From contig JAEXXM010000007.1 in the NCBI GenBank assembly GCA_023405815.1, forward strand, positions 1 to 41,285: a DNA stretch of 41,285 nucleotides. The letters are read 5' to 3'. The first letter of the stretch is position 1; each line of letters begins with the position of its first letter. The DNA comes from Pseudomonadota bacterium (GTDB lineage Bacteria > Pseudomonadota > Alphaproteobacteria > Rhizobiales > Hyphomicrobiaceae). Shown here one piece after another: positions 1 to 9,009 of the stretch. The notes under the pieces were generated by a model. The model did not search any database. It saw only the letters and a list, made by a program, of their open reading frames with translations, and was not told where the DNA came from. The position numbers and the translations under genes are program-made.

Positions 1-1164
1 GATGTACTCGGGGCCGAACATGGCGCGGCGCCCATAGAATGCGGCGGCGACCTGGTCGGGGACCTCGGCGCGGGCGAGCTCTGCCAGGGCATGGGCGGCG
101 GCGACCTTCATCGCCTCGTTGATGGTCGAGGCCTGCACGTCGAGCGCGCCGCGGAATATGAAGGGAAACCCGAGGACGTTGTTGATCTGGTTCGGATAGT
201 CGGAGCGGCCGGTGGCGACGATGGCGTCATCGCGCACGGCGGCGACTTCTTCCGGCGTGATCTCGGGATCGGGGTTGGCCATGGCGAAGATGATCGGCTT
301 TGGCGCCATCGAGCGCACCATGTCCTGGGTCACAGCGCCCTTGGCCGAGAGGCCGAACAGGGCGTCAGCGCCCTCCAGGGCGTCGGCAAGGGTGCGCGCC
401 TTGGTCTTGGCTGCGTAGGCCGACTTCCACTGGTTCATGCCCTCCTTGCGGCCCTGATAGACGACGCCCTTGGTGTCGCAGAGGATGACGTTCTGCTTGG
501 GGATGCCCATGGCGACGGCGAGCTCGAGACAGGCGATGCCTGCCGAGCCGGCACCGTTGACGACGAGCTTGATATCCTTCAGCGCGCGGCCGGTGAGCTC
601 GGCAGCATTGATGAGACCCGCGGCGGCGATAATGGCCGTGCCGTGTTGATCGTCATGGAAAACGGGGATGTCGAGCAGCTCCTTCAGCCGCTGCTCGATG
701 ATGAAGCAGTCAGGGGCCTTGATGTCCTCGAGGTTGATGCCGCCGAATGATGGGCCGAGATAACGTACCGCGTTGATGAACTGGTCGGGGTCCTCGGTGC
801 TGACGAGCAAGTCGATGGCGTCGATGTCGGCGAATCGCTTGAAGAGCGCGCCCTTGCCTTCCATCACCGGCTTGGCAGCAAGCGCACCGAGATTGCCGAG
901 GCCCAAAATCGCCGTGCCGTTCGAGACGACGGCAACGAGGTTGCCTTTGTTCGTATAGTCGTAGGCGGTGGCGGGGTTCTGGGCGATGGCATGCACCGGA
1001 ACCGCTACCCCGGGCGAATAGGCAAGGGAGAGGTCACGCTGCGTGGTGAGCGGTTTGGTCGGCGTGATCTCAAGCTTGCCGGGCTTTCCCTGGGCGTGGA
1101 ACTGCAGCGCTTCCTGATCAGTGAAGCGCACCTTGGCTGCCTTGGGGCTGCGGGAGGTGGTCAT
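1..1164 (-). CDS. maeB: NADP-dependent malic enzyme, C-terminal part outside window
   Basis: The reverse strand reads in frame for 388 codons from an ATG at 1164 to the window edge. The protein begins MTTSRSPKAAKVRFTDQEAL and then shows the malic-enzyme core: the motif RDLSLAYSPGVAVPV, a TNKGNLVAVVSNGTAILGLG stretch and the segment GPSFGGINLEDIKAPDCF. The visible end contains FYGRRAMFGPEYI, which follows the NAD(P)-binding domain in MaeB. The enzyme decarboxylates malate to pyruvate with NADP reduction in the cytosol. MaeB proteins of this type are about 750-770 residues and carry a C-terminal phosphotransacetylase-like domain, which would lie left of position 1 and cannot be seen. The gene is divergent from mutS across about 180 bp that must hold both promoters. 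An overlapping ATG at 1199 is out of frame and was not used. Confidence 0.93.
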   Translation of the reverse strand, partial: MTTSRSPKAAKVRFTDQEALQFHAQGKPGKLEITPTKPLTTQRDLSLAYSPGVAVPVHAIAQNPATAYDYTNKGNLVAVVSNGTAILGLGNLGALAAKPVMEGKGALFKRFADIDAIDLLVSTEDPDQFINAVRYLGPSFGGINLEDIKAPDCFIIEQRLKELLDIPVFHDDQHGTAIIAAAGLINAAELTGRALKDIKLVVNGAGSAGIACLELAVAMGIPKQNVILCDTKGVVYQGRKEGMNQWKSAYAAKTKARTLADALEGADALFGLSAKGAVTQDMVRSMAPKPIIFAMANPDPEITPEEVAAVRDDAIVATGRSDYPNQINNVLGFPFIFRGALDVQASTINEAMKVAAAHALAELARAEVPDQVAAAFYGRRAMFGPEYI

Positions 1165-1343
1165 GGCGTCGATCCGAATGGAAGAGGTGGGGCACCATAT
1201 GCTCGCGGGCGCATCGAAACAATTGCTTAGCTCGACGAGCTGCGTTGCCGGTGAACAAGTCGGGCGCGGCGTTTGACCCGACGGGCGGGGTGGCTATCGT
1301 TGCGCGTCGCCGAGTGGCGAGTTGCAGTGGGGGAAGACCGCCG

Positions 1344-4229
1344 ATGGCGGGAAAGCGCGCGCGAACCAAGGAATTGACGCCGCCGGCGGCCGAGGAGCCG
1401 CCGGCCGACGCGCGCCGGCCCGAGCAGGCAACAAGCGAGGCGTACAGTCTTCCCTCGGCGAGCGCACCCGAAGGGTCGTCGCATTCGACTAATGTCGAAG
1501 CAACGCCGTCGATGGCGCAATTCCTGGAGATCAAAGCCGCCAACCCGGACTGCCTGCTCTGGTATCGGATGGGCGACTTCTACGAGCTGTTCTTCGAGGA
1601 CGCGGTCATTGCCTCGGCGACGCTCGGAATCGTGCTCACGAAGCGCGGCAAGCACCTCGGCGAGGACATTCCGATGTGCGGGGTGCCGATCCATCGCGCC
1701 GACGAGTACCTCCATCGGCTGATCAGGGCGGGCCATCGCGTGGCGGTGGCCGAGCAGCTCGAGGATCCGGCGGAAGCGAAGAAGCGCGGGTCGAAGGCGG
1801 TGGTGCGGCGCGATGTGGTGCGTCTCGTTACGCCGGGGACGCTGACCGAGGACACGCTGCTCGATGCCAAGGCGCGAAACTATCTGACGGCGCTTTTTCG
1901 CGGCGGCGGACCGGCAGCGGTGGGCGGCGTGCTCCAATCGGATGCCGCGCTCGCCCTTGCCTCGGTCGACATCTCGACCGGAGAGGTCGAGGTGGGAGAG
2001 ATCTCCGGCGTCGATCTGCCGGGTGAACTGGCGCGCCTTGCGCCGAGCGAGGTGATCCTGCCCGATCCGCTGTTCGCCGATGGCGAGCTCCGCGCCTGGA
2101 TTGAGCGCATCGGCGCGGCATCCACTCCCGTCCCCGGCGCCTATTTCGACAGTCTCGCCGGCGAAGCTGCCCTCAAGGCGCAGTTGAAGGTGGCCGAGCT
2201 CGGCGCATTCGGCAGTTTTTCGCGGCCGGAGCTGGCGGCCGTCGGCGCGGCGCTCAAGTACATCGATCTGACGCAGATGGGGCGTGCGCCGGTGTTACGC
2301 GCGCCGAAGCGGTCCGGCTCCGATTCGATCCTGTTCATCGATGCCGCGAGCCGCGCCAGCCTCGAGCTCACGCGTTCGGCGTCGGGAGAAAAGCAGGGCA
2401 GCCTGCTCGCCGCGATCGATCGTACGCTGACGGGGGCGGGGGCGCGCGAGCTGGCGGCACGACTGGCGAGCCCGTTGCGCGACGTAGATCGCATCAATGC
2501 CCGGCTCGATGCCGTCGGCTATCTGGTCGATGAAGAGGGCTTGAGGGGCGACCTGCGCGAGGCACTGCGGCTGGCGCCAGATATCGCTCGGGCCATTTCG
2601 CGGCTCGGCTTCGGACGAGGGTCACCGCGCGATCTTGCCGGTGTGCGCGATGGCCTCGCATCGGCGCAGAGTTGTGCTGAGCTGCTAGCGTCCGCTGGGG
2701 CCGGCATGGGTTTGCCCGCAGAGCTGTCCCGTCTCGCCGGCGAGTTGCAGGCAGTCGATGGCGGTTTGCGCGAAGAGCTGGCTGCTGCGCTGGTCGATGA
2801 TCCGCCGCACTTGAAGCGGGACGGCGCCTTCGTGCGCGCAGGATATCGACCCGAACTCGACGAAGCGCGGCGCATGAAGGACGACGGGCGCGGCGTGATG
2901 GCATCGTTGGAAGCGAAGTACGTCGAGCAAACCGGCGTCAAATCGCTCAAGGTTCGCCACAACAACATCCTCGGTTTCTATATCGAGGTGACGCAGGGCA
3001 ACGCCAAGCCGCTGCTCGAAGGGCCGCTCGCATCCGAGTTCCGACATCGGCAGACGATGGCGAATGCGGTGCGTTTTTCAACCGCCGAGCTGATCGATAT
3101 CGAGGGCCGCATCGCTTCAGCGACGGAGCGGGCGCTCAACCTCGAGCAGGAGGTGTTCACCGAGCTTGCCGGCGCCATCGAGCGCGAGGCGCCCGGACTG
3201 GGGCGCGTCGCGGCCGCCCTTGCCGAGCTCGACGCAACGGCAGCGCTCGCGGAGCTCGCGCGCATCGAGGGATATACGCGCCCGGTCGTCGACGATGGCC
3301 AGGTGCTCGACATCCGCGGCGGGCGCCATCCGGTGGTCGAGCAGGCGCTGCGCGCGGCGAGGGCCGGCGCCTTCATCGAGAACGATTGCGTGCTGGGAGA
3401 GAGCACCGCGTCGGGGAGCGAGGAGGAGACCGCAACGGGGCGCATCTGGCTCGTCACCGGTCCCAACATGGCGGGCAAGTCGACCTTCCTGCGCCAGAAC
3501 GCGCTCATCGCCGTGATGGCGCAGATGGGATCGTACGTGCCGGCGCGCCAGGCGACGATCGGTGCCGTCGACCGGCTGTTCAGCCGCGTCGGCGCATCCG
3601 ACGATCTCGCCCGCGGGCGTTCGACGTTCATGGTCGAGATGGTCGAGACCGCGGCCATCCTCAATCAGGCGAGCGAACGGTCGCTGGTCATCCTCGACGA
3701 GATCGGCCGCGGCACCGCAACGTTCGACGGTCTGTCGATTGCCTGGGCCACGGTCGAGTACCTGCACGATGTGGTCAAGGCGCGATCGCTGTTTGCAACG
3801 CACTATCACGAGCTGACGGCGCTGTCCCGGCGGCTCGAGGGTGTCGCCAACGTGACGATCGACGTGCGCGAATGGCATGACGAGATCGTGTTCCTGCATA
3901 AGGTAAAGCCGGGGGCAGCAGACCGGTCGTACGGCATCCAGGTGGCCAAGCTGGCTGGACTTCCGGGCGACGTGGTGGCCCGTGCCAGGGACGTCCTGGC
4001 GTTGCTGGAAAAGACCGAGAGCCGCAAGAATGCGAAGAACGGCGGCCTCGACGAGCTGCCACTCTTTGCTGTAAGTCGCACGGTGACCGCTGCCCCTTCG
4101 GCCGGCCCGTCGCCAGTGGAGAAGGCTGTCGACGAGCTGCAGCCGGACGAACTGAGCCCGCGTGCGGCACTGGAGGCGCTCTACCGGCTCAAGGCGTTGC
4201 GGCGGGGGCGGTCGGAGCCGGAACGCTAG
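1344..4229 (+). CDS. mutS: DNA mismatch repair ATPase MutS
   Basis: MutS recognises mismatches and starts methyl- or nick-directed repair with MutL. The N-terminal domain has the mismatch-binding Phe-x-Glu in RMGDFYELF. The C-terminal ATPase has Walker A GPNMAGKST at about residues 706-714, Walker B LVILDEIGRGT, and the signature around ASDDLARGRSTFMVEM. The ATG at 1344 was chosen because a GGGGAAGA ribosome-binding site sits just upstream. The frame is open further up to TTG 1245 and GTG 1251, but those lack a clear binding site. From 1344 the protein is 961 residues, longer than the usual 850-910. The excess is an Ala/Pro/Glu-rich N-terminal stretch of roughly 55 residues before SMAQFLEIKAANPDC, where the conserved part begins. 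glnD follows after 48 bp, so the two are probably co-transcribed. Confidence 0.96.
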   Translation: MAGKRARTKELTPPAAEEPPADARRPEQATSEAYSLPSASAPEGSSHSTNVEATPSMAQFLEIKAANPDCLLWYRMGDFYELFFEDAVIASATLGIVLTKRGKHLGEDIPMCGVPIHRADEYLHRLIRAGHRVAVAEQLEDPAEAKKRGSKAVVRRDVVRLVTPGTLTEDTLLDAKARNYLTALFRGGGPAAVGGVLQSDAALALASVDISTGEVEVGEISGVDLPGELARLAPSEVILPDPLFADGELRAWIERIGAASTPVPGAYFDSLAGEAALKAQLKVAELGAFGSFSRPELAAVGAALKYIDLTQMGRAPVLRAPKRSGSDSILFIDAASRASLELTRSASGEKQGSLLAAIDRTLTGAGARELAARLASPLRDVDRINARLDAVGYLVDEEGLRGDLREALRLAPDIARAISRLGFGRGSPRDLAGVRDGLASAQSCAELLASAGAGMGLPAELSRLAGELQAVDGGLREELAAALVDDPPHLKRDGAFVRAGYRPELDEARRMKDDGRGVMASLEAKYVEQTGVKSLKVRHNNILGFYIEVTQGNAKPLLEGPLASEFRHRQTMANAVRFSTAELIDIEGRIASATERALNLEQEVFTELAGAIEREAPGLGRVAAALAELDATAALAELARIEGYTRPVVDDGQVLDIRGGRHPVVEQALRAARAGAFIENDCVLGESTASGSEEETATGRIWLVTGPNMAGKSTFLRQNALIAVMAQMGSYVPARQATIGAVDRLFSRVGASDDLARGRSTFMVEMVETAAILNQASERSLVILDEIGRGTATFDGLSIAWATVEYLHDVVKARSLFATHYHELTALSRRLEGVANVTIDVREWHDEIVFLHKVKPGAADRSYGIQVAKLAGLPGDVVARARDVLALLEKTESRKNAKNGGLDELPLFAVSRTVTAAPSAGPSPVEKAVDELQPDELSPRAALEALYRLKALRRGRSEPER

Positions 4230-4277
4230 GTTGGGAGAAGCGCGGTTCAGTCAGCACAAGACAGCCGCACAGGTTCA

Positions 4278-7061
4278 ATGGACAAGGCCATCCATCAGAT
4301 CGCGCCCTATTTCGATTCACGCCAGTTGCGCGCCGAGTTGACGGAGGACCTGCGTGCCAACGGCAACGACGTGGCGAAGGTTCGCCCGGCGATGATCGAG
4401 CGCTTGAAGGTGCTCGTCGGCGACGCGCGCGCTGCGGCGCGCCAGGGGCTTGAAGCGGACCACAGCGGGCGGCGTTGCGCAGCCGGCTTGTCGCAGTTCC
4501 AGGATGATCTGATCCGCGTCCTCTATGATTATACGGTTGCGCACGTATATCGCGCGACCAATCCATCAGACGCGGAGCGGATGGCGATCGTCGCGACCGG
4601 AGGATACGGCCGCGGCTTGCTGGCCCCCGGCTCCGATATCGATCTGCTCTTTCTGCTGCCCTACAAGCAGACGGCATGGGGCGAGAGCGTCGCCGAGCAC
4701 ATGCTGTACGTGCTGTGGGACCTCGGCTTCAAGGTCGGGCACGCGACACGCACAGTCGACCAGTGCATCAAGATGAGCCACGACGTCACCGTGCGCACAT
4801 CGATGCTCGATTCGCGGCTCGTTCACGGCGATGGGCAGCTCTACGGCGAGTTCGAAGACCGATTCCGCAAAGAGGTGGTCGCCGGCACGGCACGCGGTTT
4901 CATCGACGCGAAGATGGAGGAATACGACCAGCGCCACCGCCAAGCGGGCGAGAGCCGCTACAAGGTCGAGCCCAATGTCAAGGACGGCAAGGGCGGATTG
5001 CGCGACCTGCACACGCTGCACTGGCTGTCGAAGTATCTCTATGGGCAAGGGGTCGGCGCGGCGACGGTCGCGGCGGGCATCTTCCGTCCCGAGGAGGTGG
5101 CGACGTTCCGGCGGTGCGAGGACTTCCTCTGGACCATCCGCTGTTTCCTGCACTTCGCCAGCGGCAGGTCGGAGGAAATGCTGACGTTCGACATGCAGCC
5201 CTGGCTCGCGAACCAACTCGGCTACAACGACCGCGGCGGCCTGCGCGGCGTCGAGCGGTTCATGAAGCACTACTTCCTCATCGCCAAGGACGTGGGCGAC
5301 CTGACGACGATTCTCTGCTCGGCGCTGGAAATGCAGCAGCTCAAGGCATCGCCGGGCTTCGGCCGGTTCCTGCGCCCGCTCAACTGGAAGCAGCGGCGCC
5401 AGCTTCGCGTGCGTACGGACTTCCGCATCGACAACGATCGCCTGAACGTCGCCGACCCCGACGTGTTCAAACGCGATCCGGTCAACCTCGTGCGCTTTTT
5501 CGCCGAGGCGCATCTTTCGAACTCATTTCTGCATCCCGACGCAATTCGTCTGCTGCGTCAGTCGAAGCGGCGCATCGACGATGAGCTGCGCGAGAATCCG
5601 GAGGCAAACCGGATCTTCATCGAGCTGCTGACGGGGCACGCCAATCCCGAGATGTCGCTGCGGCGCATGAACGAAGCCGGCGTGCTCGGCCGCTTCGTCC
5701 CGGATTTCGGCCGCGTCGTGGGCATGACGCAGTTCAACATGTATCACAGCTACACTATAGACGAGCACCTCGTGCGTACGGTCGGCATGCTGGCCGATAT
5801 CGAGCGGGGCGGGTCGAGCGACGAGCTGCCGCTGTCGACAGAGATCATCGGCACGGTGAAGAACCGGCGCGCGCTCTATGTCGCGGCCTTCCTGCACGAT
5901 GTCGGCAAGGGCTACGTCGAGGATCACTCGATCGTCGGCGCGCGCGTCGCCCGCAAGCTCGGGCCACGATTCGGGCTGACACCGGCAGAGACCGAGACGG
6001 CCGCGTGGCTCATCGAGCAGCACCTGACGATGAGCAACATCGCGCAGAGCCGCGACCTGTCCGACCCGAAGACGATCCGCGATTTCGCCGACGTCGTGCA
6101 GAGCCCGGAGCGACTCAAGCTCCTGCTGTTGCTGACGGTAGCGGATATTCGCGCCGTCGGGCCCGGCGTGTGGAACGGCTGGAAGGGGCAGCTCCTGCGC
6201 ACGCTCTACTACGAGACGGAGCCGTTGGTCGCCGGCGGGCATACGCAGGTGCAGCGCAGCCAGCGCACGGCGGAGGCCCAGGTGGCGCTACGGCAGGCAC
6301 TGCGCGATTGGCCGGCGGCGGAGGTCGACCGCTACGTCGACCGCCACTATCCGGATTACTGGCTGCGCACGGATGCCGACCGGCGCGTCGAGCATGCGCG
6401 GCTGTTGCGGCGTGCGGAGCACGAAGGCCTGCACGTTGCCACAGACACGCGCACGGACGCCTTCACCGCCATCACTGAGCTGACCGTCGTGGCGCCGAAC
6501 CACCCGCGGCTGCTTTCGCTGTTCGCGGGCGCCTGTGCCGCGGCCGGCGCCAACATCGCCGGCGCCCATATCATGACGACGCGCGACGGCTATGCGCTCG
6601 ATACGTTCCTGCTCAACCGGGCCTTCAACGACGACGAGGACGAGCTGCGGCGCGGCAAGCGCATCGGCGATCTCATTCATCGTCTGCTGAGGGGCGATGC
6701 GTGGCTCGACACGCTGCTCGCCGAGCGTGGACCGCCGCCGCGCCGCGTCTTGGCATTCACCGTCGAGCCGGACGTGATCATCAACAATGCGCTGTCGGAT
6801 CAGTTCACGGTCATCGAGGTGGCGGGCCGCGACCGGCCGGGCCTGCTCTACGAGCTGACCAGCACGCTCTCCAACCTATTGCTCGACATCACGTCGGCGC
6901 ACATCACCACCTTCGGCGAGAAGGCGGTCGACGTGTTCTATGTGACCGATCTGACGGGCAAGAAGATCGACAGCGAGCAGCGTCAGGAGGCGATCCGGAA
7001 GCGCCTCATCGAGGTGCTCGACGGCAGGGGCGAGAAGGCGGGACGAGCGTCTTCCGCTTGA
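4278..7061 (+). CDS. glnD: [Protein-PII] uridylyltransferase / uridylyl-removing enzyme GlnD
   Basis: GlnD senses glutamine and adds or removes UMP on PII proteins, so controlling nitrogen assimilation. At 927 residues it has family length and full architecture. The nucleotidyltransferase domain has GGYGRG at about 108-113 and the metal-binding GSDIDLLFLL with D120 and D122. A central helical region carries YKVEPNVKDGKGGLRDLHTL. The HD hydrolase domain has FLHDVGKG with H540/D541. Two C-terminal ACT domains begin near 734 (ELTVVAPNHPRLL) and near 843 (FTVIEVAGRDRPGLL). No key residue looks lost. The ATG at 4278 lies 48 bp after mutS, and placement next to mutS is typical of Rhizobiales. The stop at 7059-7061 faces the convergent OmpA-like gene only 16 bp away. 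Confidence 0.96.
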   Translation: MDKAIHQIAPYFDSRQLRAELTEDLRANGNDVAKVRPAMIERLKVLVGDARAAARQGLEADHSGRRCAAGLSQFQDDLIRVLYDYTVAHVYRATNPSDAERMAIVATGGYGRGLLAPGSDIDLLFLLPYKQTAWGESVAEHMLYVLWDLGFKVGHATRTVDQCIKMSHDVTVRTSMLDSRLVHGDGQLYGEFEDRFRKEVVAGTARGFIDAKMEEYDQRHRQAGESRYKVEPNVKDGKGGLRDLHTLHWLSKYLYGQGVGAATVAAGIFRPEEVATFRRCEDFLWTIRCFLHFASGRSEEMLTFDMQPWLANQLGYNDRGGLRGVERFMKHYFLIAKDVGDLTTILCSALEMQQLKASPGFGRFLRPLNWKQRRQLRVRTDFRIDNDRLNVADPDVFKRDPVNLVRFFAEAHLSNSFLHPDAIRLLRQSKRRIDDELRENPEANRIFIELLTGHANPEMSLRRMNEAGVLGRFVPDFGRVVGMTQFNMYHSYTIDEHLVRTVGMLADIERGGSSDELPLSTEIIGTVKNRRALYVAAFLHDVGKGYVEDHSIVGARVARKLGPRFGLTPAETETAAWLIEQHLTMSNIAQSRDLSDPKTIRDFADVVQSPERLKLLLLLTVADIRAVGPGVWNGWKGQLLRTLYYETEPLVAGGHTQVQRSQRTAEAQVALRQALRDWPAAEVDRYVDRHYPDYWLRTDADRRVEHARLLRRAEHEGLHVATDTRTDAFTAITELTVVAPNHPRLLSLFAGACAAAGANIAGAHIMTTRDGYALDTFLLNRAFNDDEDELRRGKRIGDLIHRLLRGDAWLDTLLAERGPPPRRVLAFTVEPDVIINNALSDQFTVIEVAGRDRPGLLYELTSTLSNLLLDITSAHITTFGEKAVDVFYVTDLTGKKIDSEQRQEAIRKRLIEVLDGRGEKAGRASSA

Positions 7062-7077
7062 TGGTGGCCGGCCGGCG

Positions 7078-8106
7078 TCAGCGCGAAACGACGAGCTCCA
7101 CGCGGCGGTCGAGCTGCCAGAGATCCTCCTGGCTGAAGTCGCCGCGGACGACGCCCGTGTACGGCTCGGATTTGCCTTTGGGGATCAGCTCGAGCTGGCC
7201 GGCGTAGCCGCCTTCACGCAGGAAGTTGGCGACTGTATCGAGGCGCTCGCGCGATAGGGCGAGGTTGAGCTCGTCGCTGCCGCGCTCGTCGGCGTGGCCA
7301 GTCAGCGTTATCTTCGGAAAGCGCTTCAGCTGCAGGTACTCGAGCAGCAGCCCCGCTGCTCGGCGGCCGTCGCCAGTGAGCGTCGCCTCGTTGAAGACGA
7401 ATGTGATGGGCACGGGCACGGTAGTGCTTTGCGTGGCCGAGGCGCCGGGTGCGGGTGCGGTCGCTGCGGCGGTCGGCAGATTTGCGCCTAGTTGGGTCAT
7501 CCCGGACGTTGTCGCAGGAGGGAGCGTCGGCGCCGCCGCAATGGGTGTCCCCGGCTTCTGGTCCTCACGCGCCGCGGCGACCATGCCCTCGAGGCTCTTC
7601 AGCATATTGGAGGCAACGGCACTCGCCGTCTTTTGCTTTGGCTGGTCGGTTGCGGCGAGGGCCTTGGCCTGTGGCTCTTGGCCGACGACTCGGGGAACGG
7701 CCCCAGGTGGCGCCTTAAAGAGCGCAAGCTTCCCGTCCGGGTTGGCGATCTTGGCGTCGGTGGCGAGGGCCCACTCGCCGTTGTCGTCCGCCTGTGCGGT
7801 ACCGATCTCCTTACCGTCGATGGTGATCGTCACCAGCGAGCGAGGCTCGGCGCGGCCGGCGAACACGGAAACGCCGTTCGGCTCTATGCGAGCGATATCA
7901 AAGGTCGGCACGCCGCCCGCCGATCCCGGCTTCAGCGCGTCCTGCAGGTCGCCGACATCGCTCTGGGGTCCTCCGGTCTTGGAGCCGCTGCCAGATTTGG
8001 CCTGCTGCTCGGGAAGGAGCGTGTCCGGCGTCATGTCGAGAAGCCAAACGGCTCCGCCGAAAAGCATCAGCAACAAAAGGATGAATGTAAATGCGAGGCG
8101 CAGCAT
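7078..8106 (-). CDS. Membrane-anchored OmpA-domain protein with Ig-like segment
   Basis: The 342-residue protein starts with a membrane segment at residues 4-22 (Leu/Ile-rich, no clear cleavage site), so it is probably inner-membrane anchored with the rest in the periplasm. Residues about 78-115 (VSVFAGRAEPRSLVTITIDG, ending NGEWAL) look like a bacterial Ig-like fold. A Pro/Ala/Thr-rich linker follows at about 185-230. Residues about 233-342 form an OmpA-type peptidoglycan-binding domain, with the GHADERGSDELNLALSRER signature and the expected Asp273 and Arg287. In this family the Asp/Arg pair binds diaminopimelate of peptidoglycan. It may therefore link the envelope to the cell wall; the partner is unknown. 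Together with the rhomboid gene it forms a minus-strand pair set into the otherwise plus-strand glnD-murJ block. Confidence 0.8.
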   Translation of the reverse strand: MLRLAFTFILLLLMLFGGAVWLLDMTPDTLLPEQQAKSGSGSKTGGPQSDVGDLQDALKPGSAGGVPTFDIARIEPNGVSVFAGRAEPRSLVTITIDGKEIGTAQADDNGEWALATDAKIANPDGKLALFKAPPGAVPRVVGQEPQAKALAATDQPKQKTASAVASNMLKSLEGMVAAAREDQKPGTPIAAAPTLPPATTSGMTQLGANLPTAAATAPAPGASATQSTTVPVPITFVFNEATLTGDGRRAAGLLLEYLQLKRFPKITLTGHADERGSDELNLALSRERLDTVANFLREGGYAGQLELIPKGKSEPYTGVVRGDFSQEDLWQLDRRVELVVSR

Positions 8107-8215
8107 CGAGTTAGGTCCCGTGCTTTAGGCCCCCCAGCCTTTGCGGCACTAGATAATCTTCGGCCAATTGAAGCCGACGTTCAAGGCCCTGGGATGGCGA
8201 TCGTAAAGCCCGGAT

Positions 8216-8875
8216 TCAGGTGGAAATTCGCGGGTTGCTGCCGCTGCCGCGGAAGAGGAAGGCCATTAGGAAGCCGGCGACGAAGCCGCCGACGTGGGCC
8301 ATGAAGGCGACGCCGCCGGTGTCTTGGCTGCTGGCATCGGCGATGGTTCCGACGCTCGAGAACAGCTGCAATACGAACCACAGGCCGAGGACGAGGATGG
8401 CGGGCACGGCGACGATCCCGCCGCGCATCAGCACGTTGACGCGGCCGTGCGGGAACATCAGCAGGTAGGCGCCGAGCACGCCGGCAATAGCGCCGGACGC
8501 GCCGAGGTTCGGGATGTTTGCCGTCGGCATGATGAAATACTGCGCGAAGGTCGCGGCGATGCCGGCCAGCAGATAGAAGAGCAGATACTTGGCGTGCCCA
8601 AAGTTGTCCTCGACGTTGTCGCCGAAGATCCAGAGATAGAGCATGTTGCCGCCAAGGTGCATCCAGCTGCCATGCATGAACATGGCAGTGAAGATGGTCA
8701 CCAGGTTGCCCGTGGGGTCCGCTGCAAAGCGGGCGGGGACGAATGACCACTGCTGGATGAACGTATCGCCGTTCTGCAGCTCCAGCAGGAAGACGGCGAC
8801 GTTGATGGCAATGAGGGCGTAGGTCACGAACGGCGTCGTGCGCCGCCCGGAATCGTCATCACCAAGCGGGAACAT
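8216..8875 (-). CDS. Rhomboid-family intramembrane serine protease
   Basis: The start at 8875 gives the common opening MFPLGDDDSGRRTTPFVTY and is preceded by GGAGG nine bases upstream. An in-frame ATG at 8911 has less support. The 219-residue protein has about six membrane segments. Catalytic features are complete: the HGSWMHLGGNM motif (H73, N77), the nucleophile in GASGAIAG (S128), and the general base in AHVGGFVAG (H194). Rhomboids cleave transmembrane segments of other proteins inside the bilayer; the substrate here cannot be told. The gene runs toward the OmpA-domain gene on the same strand, 109 bp away, and is divergent from murJ with about 130 bp between starts. Confidence 0.92.
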   Translation of the reverse strand: MFPLGDDDSGRRTTPFVTYALIAINVAVFLLELQNGDTFIQQWSFVPARFAADPTGNLVTIFTAMFMHGSWMHLGGNMLYLWIFGDNVEDNFGHAKYLLFYLLAGIAATFAQYFIMPTANIPNLGASGAIAGVLGAYLLMFPHGRVNVLMRGGIVAVPAILVLGLWFVLQLFSSVGTIADASSQDTGGVAFMAHVGGFVAGFLMAFLFRGSGSNPRIST

Positions 8876-9009
8876 TGGCGCGGCCCTCCAGCTTCGATGC
8901 AGACTTGTCACGCACCTGCGGCGTCAATGTCAACGTTGGCGCGGATGCCGGGCGCTGCAGCATCTGGCCGCTTGCTCTCGGCCCAAGGCTCCGGTACCGC
9001 TCAGCGCCC